Translations under genes and position numbers: made by a program | Shown here: positions 12,201-22,733 of the stretch, one piece after another | How positions within the stretch are numbered: position 1 is the stretch's first letter | Layout: the number at the start of each line of letters is the position of its first letter | DNA from: Ornithodoros turicata | Taxonomy: Eukaryota > Arthropoda > Arachnida > Ixodida > Argasidae | DNA: 64,000 bases | NCBI RefSeq assembly: GCF_037126465.1 | Contig: NC_088201.1 | Span: 5,275,001-5,339,000, forward strand | Direction: 5' to 3' | The notes under the pieces: generated by a model | Databases searched by the model: none | Told to the model about the DNA's origin: nothing | What the model saw: only the letters and a program-made list of their open reading frames with translations

Positions 12201-15200
12201 CATGGGCTTCGTGGAGTTCCGTGCACGTAGTCCTGCATGATGGCAGCATCCACTTACTCGTATTTAGTGTTGGGAATCCCGGATCATTTTTTTTCAATCC
12301 CGGGATTGTTCCGGACCGATCCTCGGGATCCCGGGACGGGATTGAGATGAAACCGAGAATACGCGCGTACGCAGCACTGGTCCGATAACTCTGACGTTTC
12401 CCGTATGCGCTTGTGTTTGTCTCCTCAGCACTCTGTCCGTACATGGCAATCAAAACATTCGTGCTTTCCATGTTGTGTTTTTACGTATAAAAGAAAACTG
12501 ACGAGGTCTTTTCCTACGTTTTCCTCAAATAAGGGGCTCGGTAGTTTTATGCACAATGGCCACGTGAAGCGCCACTCGGTTTATTCATTACTGAACGAAA
12601 CCAAGCTTCCACTTAGGAAACTGAATCATGTAAAAGCATCAAAACATGACAAGCAACAGGAAAGGAATGCCCCCCTGTCTGCTTAATGTTGAAGAAAACG
12701 CTGATGTCGAAACTTGAGCTGGTATATTTGCCGAGTGCTTCATGTTATGTTGAAGGAAACGTGTGTGCAGACCTTTCGTACAGGCCCCAACAGTCTCCCG
12801 CCCTTGGCGTCCAGTTCATGAAAAAATAGCTAGGAAGCAAGCGAGCTGGTGAAGATGATGCATAATGTAAAACCCCGAGACTAGGGAACACGAAAGGACA
12901 GGCACAACACGAAGTCTCAAACACAGCTCGTGTTGTGTTTGAGACTCCGCGTTGTGTCTGTCCTAAACCCCGAGACTAGGGAACACGAAAGGACAGACAC
13001 AACACGAAGTCTAAAACACAGCTCGTGTTGTGTTTGAGACTCCGCGTTGTGTCTGTCCTAAACCCCGAGACTAGGAAACACGAAAGGACAGACACAACAC
13101 AAAGTCTAAAACACACCTCGTGTTGTGTTTGAGACTCCGCGTTGTGTCTGTCCTAAACCCCGAGACTAGGGAACACGAAAGGACAAACACAACACGAAGT
13201 CTAAAACACAGCTCGTGTTGTGTTTGAGACTCCGTGTTGTGTCTGTCCTAAACCCCGAGACTAGGGAACACGAAAGGACAAACACAACACGAAGTCTAAA
13301 ACACAGCTCGTGTTGTGTTTGAGACTCCGTGTTGTGTCTGTCCTAAACCCCGAGACTAGGGAACACGAAAGGACAGGCACAACACGAAGTCTCAAACACA
13401 GCTCGTGTTGTGTTTGAGACTCCGCGTTGTGTCTGTCCTAAACCCCGAGACTAGGGAACACGAAAGGACAGACACAACACGAAGTCTAAAACACAGCTCG
13501 TGTTGTGTTTGAGACTCCGCGTTGTGTCTGTCCTAAACCCCGAGACTAGGAAACACGAAAGGACAGACACAACACAAAGTCTAAAACACACCTCGTGTTG
13601 TGTTTGAGACTCCGCGTTGTGTCTGTCCTAAACCCCGAGACTAGGGAACACGAAAGGACAAACACAACACGAAGTCTAAAACACAGCTCGTGTTGTGTTT
13701 GAGACTCCGTGTTGTGTCTGTCCTAAACCCCGAGACTAGGGAACACGAAAGGACAAACACAACACGAAGTCTCAAACACAGCTCATGTTGTGTTTGAGAC
13801 TCCGTGTTGTGTCTGTCCTAAACCCCGAGACTAGGGAACACGAAAGGGCAGACACAACACGAAGTCTCAAACACAGCTCATGTTGTGTTTGAGACTCCGC
13901 GTTGTGTCTGTCCTAAACCCCGAGACTAGGGAACACGAAAGGACAAACACAACACGAAGTCTAAAACACAGCTCGTGTTGTGTTTGAGACTCCGCGTTGT
14001 GTCTGTCCTAAACCCCGAGACTAGGGAACACGAAAGGGCAGACACAACACGAAGTCTCAAACACAGTTCGTGTTTTGTTTGAGACTCCGCGTTGTGTCTG
14101 TCCTAAACCCCGAGACTAGGGAACACGAAAGGACAAACACAACACGAAGTCTAAAACACAGCTCGTGTTGTGTTTGAGACTCCGTGTTGTGTCTGTCCTA
14201 AACCCCGAGACTAGGGAACACGAAAGGACAGACACAACACGAAGTCTCAAACACAGCTCGTGTTGTGTTTGAGACTCCGCGTTGTGTCTGTCCTTTCGTG
14301 TTCCCTAGTCTCGGGGTTTTACATTATGCGTCCAGTTCATGTTCGGCACACAATAGGTAAAACCACAATAGCTTTGAATGGCTTGCGGGAACTAGTAGCT
14401 TCGTTTGTGTACTCATCGTGGAAGTTAAACCGATACCTGTGATCACCAGCCTACGGGTTTCCGTTTTTCTGTTGTTCACGGGTGTGACGTCGGAGATATA
14501 CCTCTCGATAGCGCAAAGCATGGAGCTCCAGCGCGTGTGTCACAGGCGCTAACAATTGAAGGCCCCTCACCGCACCGCGTAAGTAAGGAAATACGCGTAT
14601 GCGTTATTAGGGTACTTCGGAGAGATGGCAAGGAACTGCAGATCATTGAAACCTGTGCTAGAAATTAAACAACTAGAAATTGTTCCGCTTACTGCTTGCG
14701 CCGAGAGCAGTTTTGCAGTATTTCACTCGAGTCCTGAGATCCTGATATTCCACCAAGAAATTCCGAGATTATACTAAGGCATCGGAAATTCCGACGGCAA
14801 AAAAAATCCCGAGATTTCGGGATATCAAAAACAGGCGAGATTTCGGGATATCCCGGATCCCAACACTACTTGCATCCAGTGGCGTCGCTAGGGTACGCGT
14901 CACCCGGTGCGGGAGCTCTTTGCGTCACCCCCCACCCCACCCCATGTCCCCATTAACGGATACCTTTCCGTAACAGGCGATTGACGATAAATAAATATAT
15001 TAAATATATTACGCCACACTCAGAGGAAAAAAAAGTGCCTCGCAGAAGGCTCCTCATATTGTTTTTGGCGTCATCGTGCCACAGAGAACGGGAGGAAGCG
15101 GCAGTATTGGTGCGGCGCGTCACCCCTTCCATCGCTTCACCCGGTGCGGACCGCACCCCCCGCACCCCCCTAGTGACGCCACTGTTTGCATCCCAATGTC

Positions 15201-17779
15201 GGCAAAGTCGCCAATCGAAGGACCAGGTACAGAAAAGGTTGCAAAGGGACATTCTCAAAAAAGCGAAGAGATACGGGCGGCTTTTGCAGGTATGGGCATG
15301 CTGGCCGAGAAGTACCCTGACGACCGAGAGCGTGGCAACGCCATGGCCATCGCTATGGGTGGTCTCGCCTTGGGCGTCATGATCGGACCCCCGTTCGGCG
15401 GCGTCATGTACGAGTTCGTGAGCAAGAGCGCCCCGTTTCTGGTGCTGGCCGTTGTGGCTCTGCTGGACGGGCTGCTGCAGCTATTTGTGCTGCAGCCGCG
15501 TATCCAGCCGGAGTCCGCGCCGGGCGCTCCTCTCTGCACTCTCCTGCGGGACCCTTACATCCTGGCAGCTGCCGGGGCCATTACCTTCGCCAATATGGGC
15601 ATCGCCGTGCTGGAGCCGTCGCTGCCCCTGTGGCTAATGGACACCATGCGGGCCCCCCGTTGGCAGCAGGGCGCTGTCTTTTTGCCAGCCAGCATCGCTT
15701 ACCTGATAGGGACCAACGTTTTCGGACCCTTGGGTCATCGCATGGGCCGATGGCTTTCATCCATGACGGGTCTCTTCACAATTGCCATCTGTTTGGTTTG
15801 TGTGAGTATACAGTTTTTTTTTTTTCGTTGACTAAGCCAATTGTGTTGGCAACAGCATCTGTGAGAAGGAAAACGGGTGGGAATTCCCCTCCTCCTAAAG
15901 TCCCCCTCTCCCCCATCCCTTGAACCAAAACGAAGGAAGGTCTGTATTTCGGCAAGACCTCTATCTGGTCAGTGCTATGATTCTTGTCGTTGTCATAGAT
16001 TCCGATGGCTCGTCACGTGAACCACTTGATTGTCCCCAACGCTGGCATCGGCTTCGCCATCGGTATGGTAGACTCGTCGATGATGCCCATGCTAGGTTAT
16101 CTGGTCGACCTCCGCCACACGTCCGTCTATGGCAGCGTCTATTCCATTGGAGATACAGCCTTCTGCGTGGGCTTCGTGTTAGGTGAGTGCGGTGCGTGAA
16201 GACATTGACCTGTGGATGATATACGGTGTCTCTCCTACGCAGGACCCATCGTGAGCAGTGCTGTCGTCAAACACCTGGGCTTCCAAGCGTAAGTATACAA
16301 CGTACGGTGTTTCACGAACACCTAACTAACATATGCGTACCCACATGCAGCAAAAGCGCGTGGTAACGCGTATGTGGAGCGGAAACTTCTTGCCGCGCGT
16401 GCGGGAGAAGCCGCGTTCCGTTTTTCCTCGACCACGCAATGCACGATTTTTAGCGGCATGCCGCGCATCTTCGTCCAATCAGGTGGTCAACTGACATTGC
16501 GTCACGCTCTTGTTTTCTTCCGGCCACCCACGCAGTTTGCGACACATTAATAGCGTCGTCAACGTTGATATCTTGAGGGCCGCGCGGAAACCGCAGGCGA
16601 TAGCTGCTGCTGGGCAGCAAGCACTCTTTCAGCCTGCAGGCGGTTTCCGCACATGTGTACCGCATGTGGGTACGTGCCCTAACGGTAGCGGTAGTAGCAG
16701 TATAGTCTGCTTCAGTGAACCGGAGCAGACGATTTCAAACACAGATAACGTCCGCTTGTTCCTACGAACACCAGCTGCTAAAAGCACGTTCTTGGTCAAA
16801 CCTCGCGCAAAATGAAACATACGCGCCCTTGAAGTGAAAATATATTGAACATACTTCAAACGGGTGGCGGGAATTCGGAAGACATGTTTGTGCCACCTGT
16901 CGTTTTTCCAAGTATACCCGTTCGTAAATGTTTACGTTCTATGCACCGCCGATTTGCATGCGTAATGTGAAGTCGTTCGTGTCCTGTTTTGCAGCACTAT
17001 ATGGGCGTTCCTAGGGGAGGTAAAGCGTGCAACCAACAGGATAATGAATGACGACAGCCCCTCTGATATGCAGGGGCTCCGGTGGATAGGATTCAGATCA
17101 ACATGACATCTGACCATGACGACCCCGCAGCCGGTGATCTTGCAGCTCCAGAAGGGGCTAAGGACACGATCCCCGCTTGCCCCCCTCTTGGAACGCCCAT
17201 TCTACATGTACTGTTTTCACGTCAAGACCTTGGGTCACGTGATCCCTCGTTAGGAGATTAAGGAAAGAAGCAGGCATTACAATTCTTTCGCGCGATATCC
17301 GTGTGTGAGGACACGAACCCCGCTTGCCCCTTTCTTGGAACATCCATTCTATATACTGTTTTCACGTCAAGACCTTGGGTCACGTGATCCCTCATTAGGA
17401 GACTAAGTAATTTCCGTGTGTGCCGCAGCAAATATATTGCGAACAACTGCATCTGGGACAAACGAAAGACACGCCACGTCACCTTGGAAGAAAAGAGCGG
17501 ATTTTGTAGAGTATTGTTCCTTGCAAGTACCAGCTGTATTCGTATTGTTACACCAGACAAGAAAAAAAAAAGAAGAGGACACAAAAGCACAGTAACGTAA
17601 CAGTTCCGATTCTTTGCCGCAGGCTCCTATACATGACGGCCGCTGTATGCTTCCTGTATTCGCCACTAATGCTCCTGCTGCGAAATCCCCCTGGACGCAA
17701 CGAGAACCAGTCCTTGCTTCTGCAGCAGAGCGGCCTCCGCTACGCTCCGTACGTTAACGAGGAAGATGAGGACCAATAA
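9115..17779 (+). CDS. VMAT: Vesicular monoamine transporter, complete 7-exon gene
   Basis: Proton-coupled antiporter of the SLC18 family that loads monoamines into synaptic or secretory vesicles. Coding exons: 9115-9226, 9290-9593, 11523-11665, 15290-15801, 15999-16182, 16243-16288, 17623-17779; they sum to 1458 nt (485 aa), all introns GT-AG with consistent phases. Family hallmarks seen: TM1 LLLDNMLL (Asp30), [13 protein letters not shown], a luminal loop with an NTS glycosylation sequon, TM2 LFASK with the conserved Lys, [20 protein letters not shown] with the TM10 Asp, and a TM11 Asp in [10 protein letters not shown]. The tail is acidic (NEEDEDQ). It is VMAT rather than the acetylcholine transporter because of [15 protein letters not shown] and the long loop 1. 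The ATG at 9115 has a strong context (A at -3, G at +4) and is the first in-frame ATG. About 75% of the gene is repeat-filled intron. Assignment is from family knowledge; confidence is high. Confidence 0.95.
9290..9593 (+). CDS. VMAT: VMAT exon 2 (luminal loop 1, TM2)
   Basis: Acceptor GCATGCAG; begins by completing Val, then [12 protein letters not shown]. The loop contains NTS and a Pro/Thr-rich segment, then [13 protein letters not shown] and NPIVGPLTN. Donor AA|GTACGT, phase 2. Confidence 0.92.
10137..10375. mobile_element. Palindromic MITE, copy 3 (239 bp)
   Basis: Same family in VMAT intron 2; the flanks read CA on both sides instead of TA. Confidence 0.8.
10640..10972. repeat. Fold-back element in VMAT intron 2
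   Basis: Left arm about 10652-10735, right arm about 10882-10970; shared inverted blocks include GCCATTTTCTTGGCGGTA and GGTACCTCGCAGAAACGCG. The flank near 10457-10520 resembles 22306-22365. Confidence 0.7.
11523..11665 (+). CDS. VMAT: VMAT exon 3 (TM3-TM4)
   Basis: Acceptor GTGTGCAG. Encodes [15 protein letters not shown] and [17 protein letters not shown], the MFS signature region. Donor G|GTAAGT, phase 1. Confidence 0.93.
11822..12070. mobile_element. 249-bp palindromic MITE, copy 4
   Basis: Same family in VMAT intron 3, TA on both sides. A degraded fragment (AAAAAGGCGTACGCC) is near 25362. Confidence 0.85.
12265..14868. mobile_element. hAT-like inverted-repeat element holding a tandem array
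   Basis: Ends TAGTGTTGGGAATCCCGGAT and ATCCCGGATCCCAACACTA in VMAT intron 3. Flanking 8-mers CTCGTATT and CTTGCATC match at 5 of 8, a decayed target duplication at best. Carries no transposase reading frame. Confidence 0.65.
12861..14328. repeat. 95-bp hairpin tandem array with 475-bp higher-order period
   Basis: Fifteen units stepping 95 bp from 12871 (12966, 13061, 13156 ...). Each is an imperfect palindrome (GACAGACACAACACGAAGTC against its inverse). Diagnostic variants show units 1-5 recur as units 6-10. Array ends are inverted (CATAATGTAAAACCCCGAGA / TCTCGGGGTTTTACATTATG), and GCGTCCAGTTCATG occurs at 12807-12820 and 14328-14341. Confidence 0.9.
14877..15184. mobile_element. hAT-like MITE, CAGTGGCG type
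   Basis: 308 bp with ends CAGTGGCGTCGCTAGGG and CTAGTGACGCCACTG; flanking 8-mers CTTGCATC and TTTGCATC match at 7 of 8. It sits 8 bp after the 12265-14868 element and about 100 bp before VMAT exon 4. Confidence 0.8.
15290..15801 (+). CDS. VMAT: VMAT exon 4 (TM5-TM9)
   Basis: Acceptor CTTTTGCAG. Encodes [24 protein letters not shown], the cytoplasmic loop, [17 protein letters not shown] and [15 protein letters not shown]. Ends at Cys codon|GTGAGT, phase 0. Confidence 0.95.
15999..16182 (+). CDS. VMAT: VMAT exon 5 (TM10-TM11)
   Basis: Acceptor GTCATAG, phase 0. Encodes [29 protein letters not shown] and [16 protein letters not shown], including the two conserved membrane aspartates. Donor G|GTGAGT. 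Confidence 0.95.
16243..16288 (+). CDS. VMAT: VMAT exon 6 (46-nt microexon)
   Basis: Only 46 nt: acceptor CTACGCAG, encodes [15 protein letters not shown], donor GC|GTAAGT. Phase 1 in, phase 2 out; it joins TM11 to TM12. Confidence 0.88.
16320..16680. repeat. Fold-back repeat in VMAT intron 6
   Basis: Ends TGCGTACCCACATGC and GCATGTGGGTACGTGC are inverse; inner GCGGAAACCGCAGGCG / GCAGGCGGTTTCCGC also pair. Confidence 0.65.
17160..17405 (+). repeat. Direct duplication in VMAT intron 6
   Basis: About 96 bp at 17161-17255 recur at 17310-17405 (CCCCGCTTGCCCC, TTTTCACGTCAAGACCTTGG, GTCACGTGATCCCTC), a 149-bp step. Confidence 0.8.
17623..17779 (+). CDS. VMAT: VMAT exon 7 (TM12 and C-terminal tail)
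   Basis: Acceptor TTGCCGCAG. Encodes [20 protein letters not shown] followed by [10 protein letters not shown] and an acidic tail. The stop codon TAA lies inside an AATAAA hexamer. Confidence 0.92.
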
Positions 17780-17780
17780 A
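17775..17780 (+). terminator. Poly(A) signal overlapping the VMAT stop codon
   Basis: AATAAA hexamer whose TAA is the VMAT stop. It is the only AATAAA I see close downstream, so the VMAT 3' UTR may be very short. Cleavage would then fall inside the 3' end of CNNM copy A on the other strand. Confidence 0.6.
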
Positions 17781-17800
17781 GATGCGTTTTACTGGAATCG

Positions 17801-18483
17801 TCAGGACCAGCTCACATTCTTGCTCTGATCATCGGCCGCGGTGTCTGTTCGCGTTCTGTCCGTTGGAACGTCTGTCCCTTTCATCTGCTGGGAGTAGTTC
17901 TCCAAGGCTTGGAACTGGACGATGGACTCCTGCAGCATGCGGTCGGTCACCGCCTGCTCTTCGGCCTTGTCGGTCTGCTTGGCCGAGAGGCGCGAGGCGC
18001 GTAGAGCGGCCACGTAAACGCCGTGGCCGACTTTCAGGTAGGCGACGTAGGATATTGGTACGACGGAATAATCGGGAACGAACGAGCCCTCGCGTGCCGG
18101 GCTGAGCGCGGGCATGCCGAAGTAGGCGAACGGCCCAGCTTCAAAAATGAGGCCCTCGCGCCCCACGCTGACGCGGACACGGCCTTCCAGTATGATGGCG
18201 AAGTAGTCTGCGGGTTTTCCGGCTTCGAAAATGGGGTTCACGGGTTGTAAGCCCGGTTTCACCGTGAAGAAAATGCTCTGGGCCAGAAGGCGGCGCAGGA
18301 CAGCTGCGTTGATGAATTCGGCGGTGAACGGTCGCACGGCAGTGCTGAGGAACTGGAACGTGGCGAAGGCCAATTGAGCGGACACCACATTCTTGCCCTG
18401 CTGTCCTCCGCCGATCTTGAGGAAGTCGGAGAAATCCGTTAGGACTTGGGCGTCCTTACGGCGTTGCTTTCTTCGGTTGTCCA
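17801..18483 (-). CDS. CNNM: CNNM copy A exon 3 (cNMP-like domain, C-terminus)
   Basis: Acceptor TTTGTCAG; begins [12 protein letters not shown] and runs to a TGA at 17801-17803. It corresponds to exons 4, 5 and 6 of copy B fused into one. Confidence 0.92.
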
Positions 18484-21400
18484 CTGACAAATAAACAAAC
18501 AAAAAAGAAAGAAAGAAAAAAAGTCAGAAAACACTCTAAGGAAAAAAGGAGTACTTTTACTCCTTTTGGGGAGTAATTGCATTGCCACAAAAAATAGTCC
18601 CTTTCGGGAGTAAATGCACGGGAGTAAATGAATGTCACAGAGTGAAGACCGCATTTCACGCGCTGTCGTAAGAGTCCCAGGTACATAATTGGTGCGCATG
18701 CATGAAAATACTTTGAAGCAAACCGTCAACCGTGATATATCGAGTGATATAAAATCTTGCGCCATACTAGGGCACAATTTGCGAAGAAAGATGCGCTAAC
18801 TGTTTCTTACTCTGTGTGGCTGGAAAATTGCTACGTTGTCTGAGTTATACAGCCTTATGCCCTTCAAATTGACCAAGGGCACATATTTACGGTGACTGTT
18901 GCATTCAGGAGACCATTCGCGAAGTTTAGTGACAATTTGCAATCCTGGGGAGTAAATGTCGGGACTAAATGTTGGGTTAGGGGACTAAAATGGGGAGTAA
19001 TTGCACACTAGGGGAGTAGAAGCTGCAATTACTCCCAGTTTTACTCCTTTTTTTCTTAGAGTGAAAGGGCAACATACACCAGAAAGGAGAGACGAAGTCA
19101 TAGCGACAGGTTTTTCTGTGGTACCGTTCAATACTGCGTTATTAACCTTTCGAGCATCATGGTGGCTGCTTTTACCGTGTATTCACATAAGCGACATTCC
19201 CCGGAGAAGCGGAAGACGCGAGAAACGTCATACCTCTCTCAGCGCGAGCGCTGAACGTCCAGTGTTTACGTACACTGCTAACCGTGGGAAATACCCAGCG
19301 ACACAGCCACATCATATTCCGTAGCAGACGACAGGAAAGACGCTGACGGTGTCGTCTGCAAAGTGTCGTCTGCTAGGTGCGCAGTACGCCACTCCCGATG
19401 TTCCGCACCGTGTGAATGTTCAACATAACACGGAACGGAACTTCGTCTCTGTGAGCATACGTAATGCAGCGATTTCGCTTTTTCTTCCACCGGAATATTC
19501 CGCGAGCATGTCGCTCGCGTGAATACACAGTGAATGCTGGTCTTACATGACCAGTACAACTTGGCCCGTCATCGCGTGGGTGCGGCGTTGCAAATTGACC
19601 TCGTACCGGATAGCGCAGCGGATAGTGAAATTGAACTGGACAAGCGCTCAGAACTTGCTGCACGCAAACAGGTGTATAAATACATCGAGCCTCTGTGAAC
19701 ACTTCTTTAGGTTATAGACACATGTACAACAAAATGCGCGACGCATCCGTGAACGGATTCTGGCGAAATAGGTCGTCGCAGCAGCTATGCTGTTCCGCTG
19801 CGCAGCGCGACAAAATTGCTAGGACATTGTAGAACAAAGGAACAAAATGAAGCAAGCTGGTGTGGGCTAGCAGGCAGGCTAGTGTATAGCCGGGGGAGTT
19901 ATGAATAAAGGTCAACCGCAACTCCCATCGGCAGGTGTTTGTGCCACCCATATCTGCTTGCCTTTCTGGGAGTGCTGGGAATGTCCCTGCGGGCAGGGAG
20001 CGGGGCATATTCTGCTCCTATAAGCCTATAGGTTACACGGATACGAATTTTGTCCACCAGCCCACAAGCTCCTCGTGGATATAAAGCCAACAAAGTCCAG
20101 TACTTACTTAGAACATCCGTTTCGTCAATGATCTCAGATTGGATAATCTCTTCGATGACGTCTTCTAGAGTGACAAGCCCGACCACTTCATCGTTGCCGG
20201 GCTGAGGCGTTATGCGTTCCGACGGTGCTGCCGCAGGGGCTGCACCCTGATCAGTAGTTTGTGGGGATGCAGCACCAGCTTGGGGGGATGCGGCACCAGC
20301 TTGGGGGGATGCGGCGGCAGATACTTCGCTGCCTCCTTCATTTGGGGGCTGCACGACGATGGCGCGCCTTACGAATGCCATATGTGAGTGGCCCTTCTTG
20401 AACTCCCTTAACAGGGCATCAAGCGTTTCATCCTCACGAACAAAGCTGAGCGGGTGGTTGTAGAAATGGCAGAGTGTCCGAAGGGGAATCGCGTCGTCCG
20501 GGTCCACAAAGGCCAGGTCCTTCGTGTTCATTAGGGACACAATGTTCTGCTTGGATCCCTCGTACACCGGTACTCGAGTGTACCCGCGCTTGACAATGTC
20601 GCTCATGGTCTCAAAGTCGAGGACCGCATTGTACGGGACCATGTAAACGTCGTCAATGCGCGTCATGATGTCCTTCGCGTTCTTCTTCGTGAGTTCCAGG
20701 GCTCCGAAGATGATGTTGAGCTCGTCGTGTTCCAGTTGGGCATAGTCCTTCGTTATCTTGAGGTACTGGGCGAGCTTCTCGCGGTCGAACACCGCGCCGA
20801 TCTCTTCGCCCAGAAAATGGTCGAGCAGCTTGGAGATGGGATAAGACAACGGAAATGTGAGTAGCATAAAAAATTTTGTTATGTATATGGTCCGCGCTCC
20901 GATGGCAAGCCCATAGCGCGAGCAGACGGCCTGGGGGATGATCTCTCCAACAATGACGATGCACATAGTGGAAACGAGGACGGCTACGATGCCGGTGGTC
21001 ATCATGTCTAGTAGGGTAGTGACGGAGCTGTTAACACAAACGTTTCCTAGCACGAGAGAGCACAACAGGTAGTTACCGCGTCTCCTCAGTGGGAGGATCT
21101 TACGAGCACAACTCTTCTCTTCATTCGTTCCACAAGAAGCAATGACCTGGAGCTCCGTCTGGTCTAATGCCATCAGACCCAAGGTAAGACCGCTGAACAG
21201 GCCAGAAAGGACCAGTAGGAGGAGTATGAGAAGCCAGTGAACCCATACCGGCAGAAGGCGTGCTTGGGGTACGACGCACACAAGGGGGTCACTGCCTTGA
21301 TGCACCCAAGTAACGGGTGGACTGCCCGTAGACGCACTGGAAGCGACGCAGAAGTAGGAACGACGACCACTTCCTGCCGCGGGAAACTTGATCACTGCTT

Positions 21401-22733
21401 CCGCGGCAAGTCCAGCTTGTAGAGGTGTCACCAGGACGGGCTCCAGGAAGTGTTCGGGGCAGGGGGCACCCCGTCCGCGGGCCTCCAACGTGACGACCAC
21501 TCGCGTCTGAGCCGAAAACCCGCTGCCGAGAAGTAGAATCTTGACATCAGTGTCGACGTCGACAATGAGGGCACTATCAGGTTCTTGTTTAGCCTCCTCT
21601 TCCACTGACCGTATCCCGGACACGACGGCCGTCTCCACCGTCTCGATGCGACGGCCCCTTTTTGGGTGAGAAAAAGGCATCGTGAAAGGGGAACGAATAC
21701 CCTCGCTAGTATAAAAATGGGATCCTACATTTTCGGGAAAGTGGTCGGCAGAACTGACTCGAAAAGTGACTCAGGAAGTGACTAATGACTAATGGTCAGA
21801 ACAGTTTTAGGTCTCTATAGGTGCTGTTTTGGGTGATTTGGGGTAAATTACGAATGCTACACACGGACGAGATGTCATGCGGTATCCATTCCGTATGAGG
21901 CTGAATTTCAAGAATAAAGCAGCTCTGTCTCCATTTCCATATTGTTGTTTCACTTGGAGAAAGTTTCGAGCAACTTAGAGAGGCTACTAAAACACTAGCT
22001 ATAGAGAGCACAGTGCGCAGCTGAAGCTACGGACATGTCAGCGGGAAACTCAATCTTTTGGCAAAAAAAACGCAAAAAAGACAGTTCTACGTGTTGATCG
22101 CTGATCCAGAAGAGGACTCTGTGTGCTAGAAGAACCCGCTCGCTCGTTCAGAAAAGCACATGTCATGTTGCGCCTCTATTAAGCTACTCATCCCGAAGGC
22201 ACACAGACACGACGCCAGCAGTGGTTCATTCAGAAGTGCAAGCAGGGGGCAGGGGGTGGGGATGAGGGGGTCATTATTGCAGTAGTTACGTTGCAAAAGT
22301 ATCATTGCCGGCATGTCTCTAAAGCTGAAATAACAAAGGCCCCCCATATAGGGGATCCACAGGAAAGAAAATGAGGGGGCATCGACGAATATTTGGAAGG
22401 CGCGGGGGGGATAAAATCACTGCACCAGGCATATAATGACGCCAACATCCATGGGTATCGCACAAGTACTTACGCGAAGGAAGAGCCCTGCGAATGACGC
22501 TGGCAGACAAACCATCGGCCAGGAGCAGGGAGAGCGATGCTGGCCGACCCGTCGCTGCCAACGCGAAAGCCCCGTACGGTCCCGCTTTCATTGCAAGGAC
22601 TACTCCCGGGCATGGGGCCGCGCGCGGTGAGTCCGACCTCTCGGAAACGAAGCACGGGACTTTGATCGCTGTCCACGCCAACGACAACAAGGCCAGCAAG
22701 ACAGCAGACAAGAAGCGCTGCCCTACGCAGCAT
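17801..22733 (-). CDS. CNNM: CNNM/ACDP magnesium-transport protein, copy A
   Basis: Member of the cyclin M family, membrane proteins of Mg2+ efflux and homeostasis. Exons in gene order: 22474-22733, 20108-21657, 17801-18483; 2493 nt, 830 aa. The start at 22733 begins a signal peptide ([20 protein letters not shown]). Then follow the extracellular region, a DUF21 membrane domain from about residue 223 ([37 protein letters not shown]), a CBS pair (about 410-610) carrying a low-complexity insert with repeated SPQAGAA, then DNRRKQRRK and a cNMP-binding-like domain ([35 protein letters not shown]). Two points are weaker: exon 2 uses an AAG acceptor, and FSGLTLG has Thr where copy B and vertebrate proteins have Asn. 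Three introns present in copy B are absent. The gene is clearly intact. Confidence 0.92.
18532..19063. mobile_element. ~530-bp MITE, single-unit copy
   Basis: CACTCTAAG ... CTTAGAGTG ends. Lies in CNNM copy A intron 2, its edge 48 bp upstream (in gene direction) of the exon 3 acceptor. Serves as the unexpanded form of the 3468-5219 element. Confidence 0.75.
19177..19528. mobile_element. Inverted-repeat element, copy 2
   Basis: Same family as 1166-1522: starts GTGTATTCACATAAGCGACA and ends GTCGCTCGCGTGAATACAC. It sits in intron 2 of CNNM copy A. Confidence 0.65.
20108..21657 (-). CDS. CNNM: CNNM copy A exon 2 (DUF21 and CBS pair)
   Basis: 1550-nt exon. The acceptor is placed at CCCAAAAAG by phase and by alignment of [13 protein letters not shown] with IDEPAVVSG of copy B. 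Ends at [10 protein letters not shown] with donor A|GTAAGT. It corresponds to exons 2 and 3 of copy B fused. Confidence 0.9.
22474..22733 (-). CDS. CNNM: CNNM copy A exon 1 (signal peptide, extracellular part)
   Basis: ATG at 22733 has A at -3. Encodes the signal peptide, an NES sequon and [13 protein letters not shown]; donor GC|GTAAGT, phase 2, the same position and phase as intron 1 of copy B. An open frame continues upstream without an ATG, so this start is preferred. Confidence 0.85.

Noticed and set aside
12861..14328. Repeats with internal palindromes resembling CRISPR repeats
   Set aside because: No unique spacers; the whole 95-bp unit is repeated, and the context is a VMAT intron.
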